Shown: in pieces, positions 35,545 through 43,462 of the stretch
How the letters are laid out: each line of letters begins with the position of its first letter
Position numbering within the stretch: position 1 is the first letter of the stretch
Assembly: GCF_052119705.1 (NCBI RefSeq)
Contig: NZ_JBGQOP010000012.1
Coordinates: 1-64,000 of the forward strand
From: Oceanimonas sp052119705
GTDB lineage: Bacteria > Pseudomonadota > Gammaproteobacteria > Enterobacterales > Aeromonadaceae
Reading direction: 5' to 3'
DNA length: 64,000 nt
Made by a program: the position numbers and the translations under genes
The notes under the pieces: generated by a model
Database searches by the model: none
What the model saw: only the letters and a program-made list of their open reading frames with translations
Told to the model about the DNA's origin: nothing

Positions 35545-37971
35545 ATGAGCCGCAAATCAAAAGCACACCCCAATAAACCAAACGCTAAGCAAGCGACGCT
35601 TCACAGCAACACACCTTCGTGGCGCGTACCTCTAGTGATGGTGGTTATAGTGATGCTGATGGCTATTGGCCTGTGGTGGGTATTGGTTGAGAGCAAGACT
35701 GATACGCCTCTATCCGATACAGGAACATCTAGCACAGATGTATATGAAGCTGCTTTGAATCAAGCTGTTCCACCTAAAAAGGAAATCGCAGACCCGATTA
35801 GCCCATCCCTCGTTTCCTCTGCAATAGCCCAAGCAGCTGCCCCTGCCCTCCCCCCCACAGCGCCAAGTTATGTGGGTGGCCAACATTGCCAAAGCTGCCA
35901 TCAAGCAGAAAGTAAGCAGTGGAAAAATTCGCACCACGACTTATCCATGCAAACCGTCAATACCCAGACCGTGTTAGGCGACTTTAATAATACCGACTTT
36001 GATTATGCGGGCACGCGCAGCCATTTTTTCAAAGATGATAAACGCTTTATGGTGCGCACCGATGGCGCCGATGGAAAATTACAAGATTTTGAAATTAAAT
36101 ATGTATTTGGTGTTGAGCCGCTACAACAATATTTAATTGCCCAACCAGGGGGGCGCTTGCAGGCGCTGAGCATTGCTTGGGACAGTCGGGATAAAAAACT
36201 GGGCGGACAAAAGTGGTTTCATTTATATCCTGAATTAGCCGTTACCTTTGAATCACCTCTGCATTGGAGTAAACCCTCGCAGAACTGGAATTTTATGTGT
36301 GCTGAGTGTCATTCGACCCAGCTAAATAAAAATTATGACGCTGTAACTAAAACCTATGACACGCAATGGGCCGAGATTAATGTCAGTTGCGAGGCATGTC
36401 ATGGCCCAGGCTCACACCATATTAGCTGGGCACTGCAAGTAGATAATAGCAAAGCCGATAACCGCCAAGCACAGGATAATGGGCTTACCCATCAGTTTAA
36501 TGAACGTAAAGGCATAGTTTGGCAACATGATGCCAGCACCCAGCAACCGGTGCGCAGCCAGATGCGCACCACAGAGACCGAGATCCAAGTATGCGCGGCC
36601 TGCCATTCTCGGCGGGCACAATTATTTGAAGATGACCGCCAAGGGCAAGCGTATATGGACAGTTATTTGCCAGCCTTGCTCGATGAAGGGCTGTACCACG
36701 CCGACGGCCAAGTGGATGCCGAGGTGTATGTGTATGGTTCTTTTATACAAAGTAAGATGTACGCCAAAGGTGTAACGTGCAGCGACTGCCATAACCCGCA
36801 TAGTTTGGCCATTAAGGTACCCGGTGATGGAGTTTGTATGCAGTGTCATCAGAGTGAGCAATATGCGAGTCCGCAGCATCATTTTCATCAACCAGGCGCA
36901 GCCGGTTCTCAGTGTGTCGATTGCCATATGCCGACCAAAAACTTCATGGTGGTCGATGGGCGGCGCGATCACAGCTTTCGTATTCCTCGCCCTGATTTAA
37001 GCTCCACCTTAAATACGCCTAATGCCTGTAATGACTGTCACCAAGATAAAACGGCGCAATGGGCCGCCGACAATATCCAAACTTGGACTGGGCGAGAGCC
37101 GCAAGGTTTCCAGCATTTTGCTGAGACCTTGAGTGCTCAGCGCCAGCTCGCTCCCGATGCCGAGCACCAACTGCGCTCACTCTTACAAGACTTAAGCCAG
37201 CCTGCTATCGCACGGGCCACCGCAGCAAGCGCATTACAGCACCCGTTGACCAAGGCATCTGTGGCTACCCTGCAACACGCATTACAAGACGCTGATCCCT
37301 TAGTGCGCGCCGGTGCCCTATCTGGGCTTAAACCTTTGCCATTGCCTATGCGTTGGCAATTAGTAGCACCTTTGCTTAAGGATCCGGTGCGCGTGGTGAG
37401 AAGCTTGGCCGCCGAGACGTTGGCAGATATGCCACTGGCATCATTGCCACCGCTACAGCGCAGCGCGTTTGAACAAGCGAGTCAGGAGTATATTACTTCG
37501 CAGCTACACAACGCCGATACCGCCGCCGCCAATGTTAATTTGGGGAGTTTTTATACGGCTCAGGGGCAATGGACTAAGGCACAAGCGGCCTATCAAGACG
37601 CGCTGGTATTAGACCCCGATTGGCTGGCGACTTATATTAATTTTGCTGATCTGTATCGGATGATGCAGCGAGAAGATGAGGCGATTGCGATATTACAACG
37701 CGGCATAACGCAGCTCCCCACAGCCGGTGATTTATACCATAGCCTAGGGTTAGCCTATGCTCGGCAACAACAGCTTGCCCCTGCTATAGCATCATTGGCA
37801 AAAGCGGCGTTGATAATACCTGACAATGCGCAATACACTTATGTGTACGCCGTAGCATTAAGCTCTAACGGCCAACACTCACAAGCCTTAACGGTAATTA
37901 AAGACTACTTATCTCGGCATCAAGACCCAAGATTATTACAGTTACAAAGCCAGCTGCTTAGCCAGCCTTGA
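35545..37971 (+). CDS. membrane-anchored octahaem cytochrome with HEAT-like and TPR regions
   Basis: An 808-residue protein: basic N-terminus, one membrane anchor at about residues 29-49, then eight CXXCH haem sites with first cysteines at 115, 252, 282, 350, 412, 431, 457 and 495. Residues about 525-640 look HEAT-like (DADPLVRAGALSGLKPLPLP and repeats) and about 650-800 are TPR repeats (LGSFYTAQGQWTKAQAAYQD). The haem part should lie in the periplasm and carry electrons; the repeats suggest a docking partner. The donor and acceptor are unknown, and no reductase gene adjoins it. The ribosome site is weak (AGGA about 12 bases upstream). Confidence 0.85.
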   Translation: MSRKSKAHPNKPNAKQATLHSNTPSWRVPLVMVVIVMLMAIGLWWVLVESKTDTPLSDTGTSSTDVYEAALNQAVPPKKEIADPISPSLVSSAIAQAAAPALPPTAPSYVGGQHCQSCHQAESKQWKNSHHDLSMQTVNTQTVLGDFNNTDFDYAGTRSHFFKDDKRFMVRTDGADGKLQDFEIKYVFGVEPLQQYLIAQPGGRLQALSIAWDSRDKKLGGQKWFHLYPELAVTFESPLHWSKPSQNWNFMCAECHSTQLNKNYDAVTKTYDTQWAEINVSCEACHGPGSHHISWALQVDNSKADNRQAQDNGLTHQFNERKGIVWQHDASTQQPVRSQMRTTETEIQVCAACHSRRAQLFEDDRQGQAYMDSYLPALLDEGLYHADGQVDAEVYVYGSFIQSKMYAKGVTCSDCHNPHSLAIKVPGDGVCMQCHQSEQYASPQHHFHQPGAAGSQCVDCHMPTKNFMVVDGRRDHSFRIPRPDLSSTLNTPNACNDCHQDKTAQWAADNIQTWTGREPQGFQHFAETLSAQRQLAPDAEHQLRSLLQDLSQPAIARATAASALQHPLTKASVATLQHALQDADPLVRAGALSGLKPLPLPMRWQLVAPLLKDPVRVVRSLAAETLADMPLASLPPLQRSAFEQASQEYITSQLHNADTAAANVNLGSFYTAQGQWTKAQAAYQDALVLDPDWLATYINFADLYRMMQREDEAIAILQRGITQLPTAGDLYHSLGLAYARQQQLAPAIASLAKAALIIPDNAQYTYVYAVALSSNGQHSQALTVIKDYLSRHQDPRLLQLQSQLLSQP

Positions 37972-38051
37972 TGATATGTGTTGCATAAGTCATCAGTGCG
38001 CCGTATTTGCCCCTGTTTGCATCATTACGGTAAAAATAGCCCTGAGTGCTA

Positions 38052-38867
38052 TCAGAACTGAATGCCTAATCCCAGATACGGCCCGGCCATCGTCATATCC
38101 CATACGGTGCCCCCTTTTTCGTAATCCCAATAGAGCTGGCGATAGCCTGCTTTGGCAGTGAAGTTTTCAGCAAACTGCCAATCTGCACCCAGCAGTAGCT
38201 GATAAGTCAGCTTAGAGCCTCCGCCGCCCACATCTCCATAGGCCAACAGCGACCATTGCTCATTAAGCGGATGTAATACCCGAACGCCAATCACGGCGTC
38301 AGTCCAGCTGTCTGAACCGCTGGCGGTCTTTTCGCCGCCGGGAAAAACTATACTTGGCGTGGAGTTGATAGCCACACTGGCTTGCGTATCAAGCTGGGTG
38401 TAGCGCAGCGCCCAAATCATGTCGAGGGCAGTGCTGTTATCCAGTACGCGATATGCCACCGAGCCTTGGGTGATATACATTTCGCTGCTCACATCTAAGG
38501 CGCCATTAAGCGTTACTCGACCAAAAGGCCCGGTGACACTTTTTGAACCCTGATCGGATAATTTAACGTAGATAGTTTCTAAACCGTAACTCCATGGCCC
38601 TTTTCGAGCGGTGACTAAGCCCATAAAGCCCATGTCTAGGTCATCAACAAGGTCGCTAAAAGGCACATCTAACTCACTGGTCACGCCGCGCACGCCCACG
38701 GTTCCATCCAGACCTGCGGCGAACAAATAAGGCGTCACTTCAAATTGCCAGTGCTCACCTTCGTCTGCCAAGCTCGCTAGACTCAAGCCGCAGCTCAGCA
38801 ACCCCAGCCACAAGGCCGTTTGTTTGTAACTGTCGGGCTTCTTACTATCCTGCTTATGACTGTCCAT
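38052..38867 (-). CDS. outer-membrane beta-barrel protein
   Basis: A 271-residue protein with an export signal whose cleavage is expected after ASLA (about residue 33); the basic n-region is long. The mature chain has alternating strands (HWQFEVTPYLFAAGLDGTVG, WALRYTQLDTQASVAI) and the BAM ending YLGLGIQF. About 12 strands can be counted. Cargo unknown. It is convergent with the octahaem cytochrome gene; GGAGAG precedes the ATG. Confidence 0.78.
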   Translation of the reverse strand: MDSHKQDSKKPDSYKQTALWLGLLSCGLSLASLADEGEHWQFEVTPYLFAAGLDGTVGVRGVTSELDVPFSDLVDDLDMGFMGLVTARKGPWSYGLETIYVKLSDQGSKSVTGPFGRVTLNGALDVSSEMYITQGSVAYRVLDNSTALDMIWALRYTQLDTQASVAINSTPSIVFPGGEKTASGSDSWTDAVIGVRVLHPLNEQWSLLAYGDVGGGGSKLTYQLLLGADWQFAENFTAKAGYRQLYWDYEKGGTVWDMTMAGPYLGLGIQF

Positions 38868-39109
38868 AGTTATCTCTCCTGCCCAGACATTGCTCTTGCC
38901 ATAAAAAGCCCCAGCCTGAAGTTGTGTGAACTCTCTGCTAGGGCTGTTTTTACATGGTCTGACTTCTGCCTGATCTCGCTTATTAACCTAGCCTGACTTT
39001 TAACTTAGCCAAGCATAAGTCACTGCCCACACAGGGTTTCACTTTGTACTAGCGAACCTTAGTGCTGTGCTACATTTCAGCACTCTGTGCCTCAGTACCA
39101 GTCTAAAAC

Positions 39110-39700
39110 TTAAGAAGCAGGCACCACTTTGATGGCTACCGACTCTTGATAGACAGCATCGACTCTGTCGCCCACTTTGATAGCGGACATATCAATAGCG
39201 GGATCTACCGCCAGCGTCATGGAGTGCTCGGCACCTTGCAACGTCACGGTGCGCGCTGTGGTATCTAAAGCTTTAACTGTGCCCTCTACTTCTACTGTTT
39301 TACGGATAGTGGCGCCGGGCTTTTGACCAAGGGCGGAGCGAGTAAGGGTATCGGTTTCAACGCGAGTGCGCAGCGCGCCCGCCTCAGCTGCTGGGCTGAG
39401 TGCCAATGCAAGCCCCATGTCGTGAGTGATGCTAACTTTATCACCCACTTTAACTTGTGCGAGATTACGCACTTCATCGCCAACCGCCAGACGAGTGACT
39501 TCGCCCTCTTCACTGCGCAAAGTAACCACCCTATTTTCCTGATCGATGGCTTCCACCGTGGCGGTGGACGTCATATGCATGCCTGCCGACACTGCTGGCT
39601 TTTGGCTCATCGCATCCATGGCAGGTTCAGCGGCAAACAAAGGTGCCGTCAACATGGCGCATAGAAAACCTGTACTCCAACCTAGTTTAGAATTTTTCAT
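39110..39700 (-). CDS. exported protein with two DUF5666-like repeats
   Basis: A 196-residue protein with a signal peptide (cut near LFAA, residue 24) and two related beta-domains: TATVEAIDQENRVVTLRSEE with VKVGDKVSI, and EVEGTVKALDTTARTVTLQG with IKVGDRVDAVY. Each half is of the OB-like DUF5666 type seen in periplasmic proteins. Its promoter, ribosome site and first codons are duplicated at 43240-43303. GGAG lies seven bases before the ATG. It may be the last gene transcribed from the DUF1254 region. Confidence 0.7.
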   Translation of the reverse strand: MKNSKLGWSTGFLCAMLTAPLFAAEPAMDAMSQKPAVSAGMHMTSTATVEAIDQENRVVTLRSEEGEVTRLAVGDEVRNLAQVKVGDKVSITHDMGLALALSPAAEAGALRTRVETDTLTRSALGQKPGATIRKTVEVEGTVKALDTTARTVTLQGAEHSMTLAVDPAIDMSAIKVGDRVDAVYQESVAIKVVPAS

Positions 39701-39737
39701 TAACTACTCTCCTTAGCGGTTTGTTCAAAATAATGAT
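39674..39737. repeat. duplicated leader, copy 1 (intact gene)
   Basis: The start of the 39110-39700 gene, its ribosome site and upstream leader. About 64 bases are nearly identical (about four differences) to 43240-43303. Confidence 0.85.
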
Positions 39738-39829
39738 TAAACTGTCACGGCAACCATAACTTTAGTTCAGTTTCGGGTGCTGAGGGTTTACTGTGATGTC
39801 CTCGCCAAGCCGACTATTTTCTAGCCTAG

Positions 39830-41359
39830 TTACCCCTGCAATTCGAACTCCCCCGGCTTCCACGTTTTATCGAACCAGCTTTTCTCAGGGCCATACAGGC
39901 GCAGCAGCACACTCCAGCCTCTGCCGGGAACGGTCTGGATCCAGTTGTTTTCATGCCCCTTGGGAGCCGTCGGTCCAAACCAGACATCCACTGAACCATC
40001 GGCGTTAATGACGATGTCTTGGTCTTTACTGCCTATGCTTGGGAACTGCTGGTCAGTCTGTAGCATTGAGCGGGTCTGGTTGTCGTAAGCGACGAACGAC
40101 CAGAAGTCCTTGGCCGGGATGTTCGGTGGCAGCTGGATTTTGTAGGTTTTGGCACCGTCCAGCGGGCTACCCTTGGCGTCGGTAGTCGCCATGACATACT
40201 GCGAGCCTATACCCACCATTTCGAAGGCCATCGCCGGGGTGACGCCGGTGTAGTTGTAGTGAAACAACACGCGTGCCGAAAGGTTGCGCACACCCGGCTG
40301 CGAGAGGAACTGGTAGCTGCCGCCGACAAAAGGGAAGAACCATGCGCTGCCCGGACTAAGGTATGCTTCCTTAATCCGGGGCTTGAAGGCGATGGTGCGT
40401 GCGGTTGCATTGCCCACGGCCACGGCTTCTGTAAGCGTCTGCTTAAGCTTTTCGTCGGGAGCAAAGGGCTTGCCTTTCTCAATGCCGATGGCGGCGAGTA
40501 TGCCGAGGATTTCTGGGCTGAAAGCTTCGTTGGGCTCTGCCTGGACGATCTCATTGATGTCCTCAAAGAAGCTGAAATCGTTGCCGCCTATGGTATTGAA
40601 CGCCTTGCCAGAAACATCGAGATACTTCATCGCAGGTGGATTATTGACGTCGGCCAGCGGGTAGACTTTGGCAAATTTCTTGGTGTTCGCGACTGCGGTC
40701 GCAGTGCTGCCATCTTTAATGAATCCGCGCCAGAAATACAGGTTCTGATAGGTTTGGCTGTGCAAAACAAAGTAGCCCTCCGGCACCTCCCCCTTGTAAC
40801 TGGGTGGCAACAGCAGGTATTTACCCCCCTTGCCCTTGTCAGGTCCTGCGTTACCGATATCACCAACATAGTGAAACCAGTGATCGTTAACAATACCGAG
40901 AATATCGGGTGGCGACTCGATTACCAGCGGGCCGTCTTTGAGATCCAGCCACATTATGTTGTAGATGCTTTCCGTATTGGGGGTAAGGAACAGCGATTTG
41001 GAGTCCATCAATTGCTCGAAGATCAAAACCGTCTGGTTGTCTCCGCCCTGGCTCTTGATACCCCTACCAGCCGCGTGAGCCGATGCACCCGGCAAGGCGT
41101 AGAGAAAAGCTTCCACGCCATGCATGAACTGCAGATGTTCATAGAGTTTGTCGGCAGTCTCCTCGGTCGGAAAACCCTGCGGAAACTCCAGCGCGCCAAG
41201 CCGAGTTTCTAATTTGGCGGGCGTGGTGATCGACGCCGGGATTTGGGTCGTCATCTTCATTTTGGGGCTGGTCTGAGCCAATGCGTTTGGCGCGGACAGC
41301 AGGGCAGTAAGAACAACGCCTACCACCCTGATGGTGGTGGTGTCAGATATCGTTTCCAT
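39830..41359 (-). CDS. DUF1254/DUF1214 exported protein, subtype B (copy 1)
   Basis: A 509-residue protein with a signal peptide (cut after ALA, about residue 28). The N-terminal DUF1254 part has LFLTPNTESIYNIMWLDL and YVGDIGNAGPDKGKGGKYLL; the C-terminal DUF1214 part has IPAKDFWSFVAYDNQTRSML and DGSVDVWFGPTAPKGHENNW. No catalytic motif is known for the family. ATG 41359 with AGGAG eight bases upstream is the start; the upstream frame to 41515 has no signal peptide. It is read 122 bases after a subtype A gene. By eye the codon use is GC-richer than at 43-48 kb, possible transfer. Function unknown. Confidence 0.85.
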   Translation of the reverse strand: METISDTTTIRVVGVVLTALLSAPNALAQTSPKMKMTTQIPASITTPAKLETRLGALEFPQGFPTEETADKLYEHLQFMHGVEAFLYALPGASAHAAGRGIKSQGGDNQTVLIFEQLMDSKSLFLTPNTESIYNIMWLDLKDGPLVIESPPDILGIVNDHWFHYVGDIGNAGPDKGKGGKYLLLPPSYKGEVPEGYFVLHSQTYQNLYFWRGFIKDGSTATAVANTKKFAKVYPLADVNNPPAMKYLDVSGKAFNTIGGNDFSFFEDINEIVQAEPNEAFSPEILGILAAIGIEKGKPFAPDEKLKQTLTEAVAVGNATARTIAFKPRIKEAYLSPGSAWFFPFVGGSYQFLSQPGVRNLSARVLFHYNYTGVTPAMAFEMVGIGSQYVMATTDAKGSPLDGAKTYKIQLPPNIPAKDFWSFVAYDNQTRSMLQTDQQFPSIGSKDQDIVINADGSVDVWFGPTAPKGHENNWIQTVPGRGWSVLLRLYGPEKSWFDKTWKPGEFELQG

Positions 41360-41481
41360 GGGGTCTACTCCTATGCTTGCACTTTTGCTTGTTTGTAGGC
41401 GGCCCCGGATAGCTCTCCATTCGGGGCAATCTACAAACACGCTCGGGGTTGAATACCAAGGGCTTGCTTGCAAGCAATTTG

Positions 41482-42924
41482 TTACTTGGTCTTGATGATC
41501 TGCGGCGGTGTCCAAGTGCCGTCAAGGACCGAAGGTTTCTTGTCCTGCGGCCAGTACATGCGCAGCATCGGCAGGAAGTCGCCTTTTGGCGCTGGCAGCC
41601 AGTTGGATTCCTTGTCCTTGCCGGGAGACTCGTACTGGAAGTACAGGGTTATTGATCCGTCGGCATTGCTCTTCAGATTGTCCCGCGGACTGACGGTGAA
41701 CTTGTTCAGCACGTTCGGCACAAACCACCAGCCATTGTCAATCTCATACATGGTGATCGACCAAAAGCCCTTCACCGGAGGCTCTTCCCCTTTGGGAAAG
41801 GTCAGCGTGTACTGGTTTGCACCATTGAGCGTAGCACCGGTGCTGTCCACTTGTGCGTAGGGGTAGACGGCATCCTCCTGTCTATTGGCGGGCCAGCCAA
41901 ACGCGGCCACCGTGGCCCGCTTCAGATAGTTTGTGCCGTATTCGCCCAAGCCCTTGCTGATGATCCAGCCGTTCACAATTTCACCCATCGCAGAGACATT
42001 GCCCTCGATTGTCTTGAGTGCTTGCTGGGGCACCCCCTTCAACGCCTCCTGGGTGGCACTGTCGAGAGCGCTCAGATCAAATGCCTTGCCAGGCTCGATA
42101 CCGATGCGTGCCATGCGGGAGAGAATCGGGGCATCTGCGGCGGCCGGCGGTGCGGCTTTAACCAGTAGTCTTGCCATCATATCGAAATAGCCTTTGACCC
42201 CTAGATCGGTAATGACCTGCTGCGGTTTGTCGGTCATCGAGAATGCCGGGCTTTTGTCCACTGGCGCAGCCGTAGGGGTGTAATTCTTGCCCCAAGCCGA
42301 CAGCGGAGTAATCTTCAGTTGCGCTTGCACGGCATTGACCGCCTTGTAATCCTGCTCGGTGCCGTCGGCGAAAATGCGGCCAGCGATGACCATATACTGC
42401 GTGGCCACTGGAATGTGCTTCACGCCGGCAGGCACTTTGCCTTTCCAGTCCGGCCCGGTGAACAGATAGTTTGCGGCCTTACCGTCGCCGGTCCGCGAAC
42501 CCGGTGAGTTCGCCAGGTCACTCATCCAGAGATCAACGACCTCGAACAAATGATACCGCGAGCCAAAATCCGGATGGCTGAACACCTGCGGTTCGGAAAG
42601 ATCGAGCCAAGCGAAAGAATACAGCGTGTCGGCGTTCGGTGCCGACACACCACGATAGTTGGCTCCGGGATAGCGAGGGACATTGCTGAACATCCCTGTC
42701 GGCGCCTTTAAATCCTCTGTCGGTTTGGGAACATTGGTCATCTGCACCCGCGTGATTTCGGTAGTCATCAGCGAGTAGCCGTAGATGTACGCCTCAGTGG
42801 CGATCGCGCGTGCTTCGGCTGGCGTGACAGCGGCTTGCGAAACCTCGTTGGCGTAGCCCGTCAGTAGGGTCAGTGAAAATACGCTGGCCAATGCCAGACT
42901 GGTGGTGCGGCGGAACGTGCTCAT
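41482..42924 (-). CDS. DUF1254/DUF1214 exported protein, subtype A (copy 1)
   Basis: A 480-residue protein with a signal sequence whose core is LALASVFSLTLLTG; no lipobox cysteine follows. The DUF1254 start ATEAYIYGYSLM and NADTLYSFAWLDL, the middle PGSRTGDGKAANYLFTGPDW, and the DUF1214 end PPVKGFWSITMYEI and YESPGKDKESNWLPAPKGDF define subtype A. AGGAG lies eight bases before the ATG. The fragment at 42921-43241 ends 4 bp inside its start. Codon use is GC-richer by eye. Periplasmic, function unknown. Confidence 0.85.
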   Translation of the reverse strand: MSTFRRTTSLALASVFSLTLLTGYANEVSQAAVTPAEARAIATEAYIYGYSLMTTEITRVQMTNVPKPTEDLKAPTGMFSNVPRYPGANYRGVSAPNADTLYSFAWLDLSEPQVFSHPDFGSRYHLFEVVDLWMSDLANSPGSRTGDGKAANYLFTGPDWKGKVPAGVKHIPVATQYMVIAGRIFADGTEQDYKAVNAVQAQLKITPLSAWGKNYTPTAAPVDKSPAFSMTDKPQQVITDLGVKGYFDMMARLLVKAAPPAAADAPILSRMARIGIEPGKAFDLSALDSATQEALKGVPQQALKTIEGNVSAMGEIVNGWIISKGLGEYGTNYLKRATVAAFGWPANRQEDAVYPYAQVDSTGATLNGANQYTLTFPKGEEPPVKGFWSITMYEIDNGWWFVPNVLNKFTVSPRDNLKSNADGSITLYFQYESPGKDKESNWLPAPKGDFLPMLRMYWPQDKKPSVLDGTWTPPQIIKTK

Positions 42925-43241
42925 GATGTAGCTCCTGATTCGTGGATCTGTTTGCTCTGCCCAAGGAGGATCTCAATCTGAGGCAGGCGCAACGTTCGGG
43001 CGATTCTGGGTCTGTTTGACTCCGTTTTGATCAGCTTAGGCTGGGCCCATGAGCCATCCAGCGCGGCCTCGGCGAGCCAGTACAGACGTATGTAGGCGGC
43101 AAAAGGTCCCTGCGGTGCGGGCAACCAGTTAGATTCTTTGTCTGAGCTAAGTGATGCGCTCTGGATGTAAATCGTCAATCCGCCATCGGCATCTTTTTTC
43201 ATGTTTGGCAACATAGATGAGTTGATCAGGTAGTGGTTGAC
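42921..43241 (-). pseudogene. truncated subtype A DUF1254/DUF1214 gene, C-terminal remnant
   Basis: About 105 codons matching the end of subtype A proteins: NHYLINSSMLPNMKKDADGG, then DKESNWLPAPQGPF and LDGSWAQPKL. It is close to the gene at 46184 (SMLPNMKKDADGG against PMLPQMKKDADGG). The first about 400 residues are gone; the upstream neighbour is instead a copied leader (43240-43303), whose reading frame does not match. A 20-residue foreign tail follows the normal family end. Confidence 0.85.
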
Positions 43242-43303
43242 TCCAACCTAGCTTTAAATTTTTCATTAACTACTCTCCTTAGCGGTTTGTTCAAAATAAT
43301 GAT
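43240..43303. repeat. duplicated leader, copy 2 (fused to the remnant)
   Basis: Nearly identical to 39674-39737: ribosome site, ATG and about eight codons of the DUF5666-like gene. It joins the subtype A remnant at about 43240, in a different frame. Confidence 0.85.
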
Positions 43304-43462
43304 GACGCTGTCATTGTGTCTCACTTCTACCCTTCTCTGACCTTAAGCCTGCTTATTACCCTGAGCACCTCCTGTATGGCATGAATTAGCCAAAGCCCTA
43401 GTATGCAGACTCAATATGGTCGCGATGACGGCGACCCGCGCCGCCATGAGTCCTTTAGCCAT

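Noticed and set aside
40259..41212. A 317-codon plus-strand frame
   Set aside because: It is antisense to the subtype B DUF1254 gene, which has a signal peptide, both domains and a ribosome site; the frame is a GC-rich shadow.
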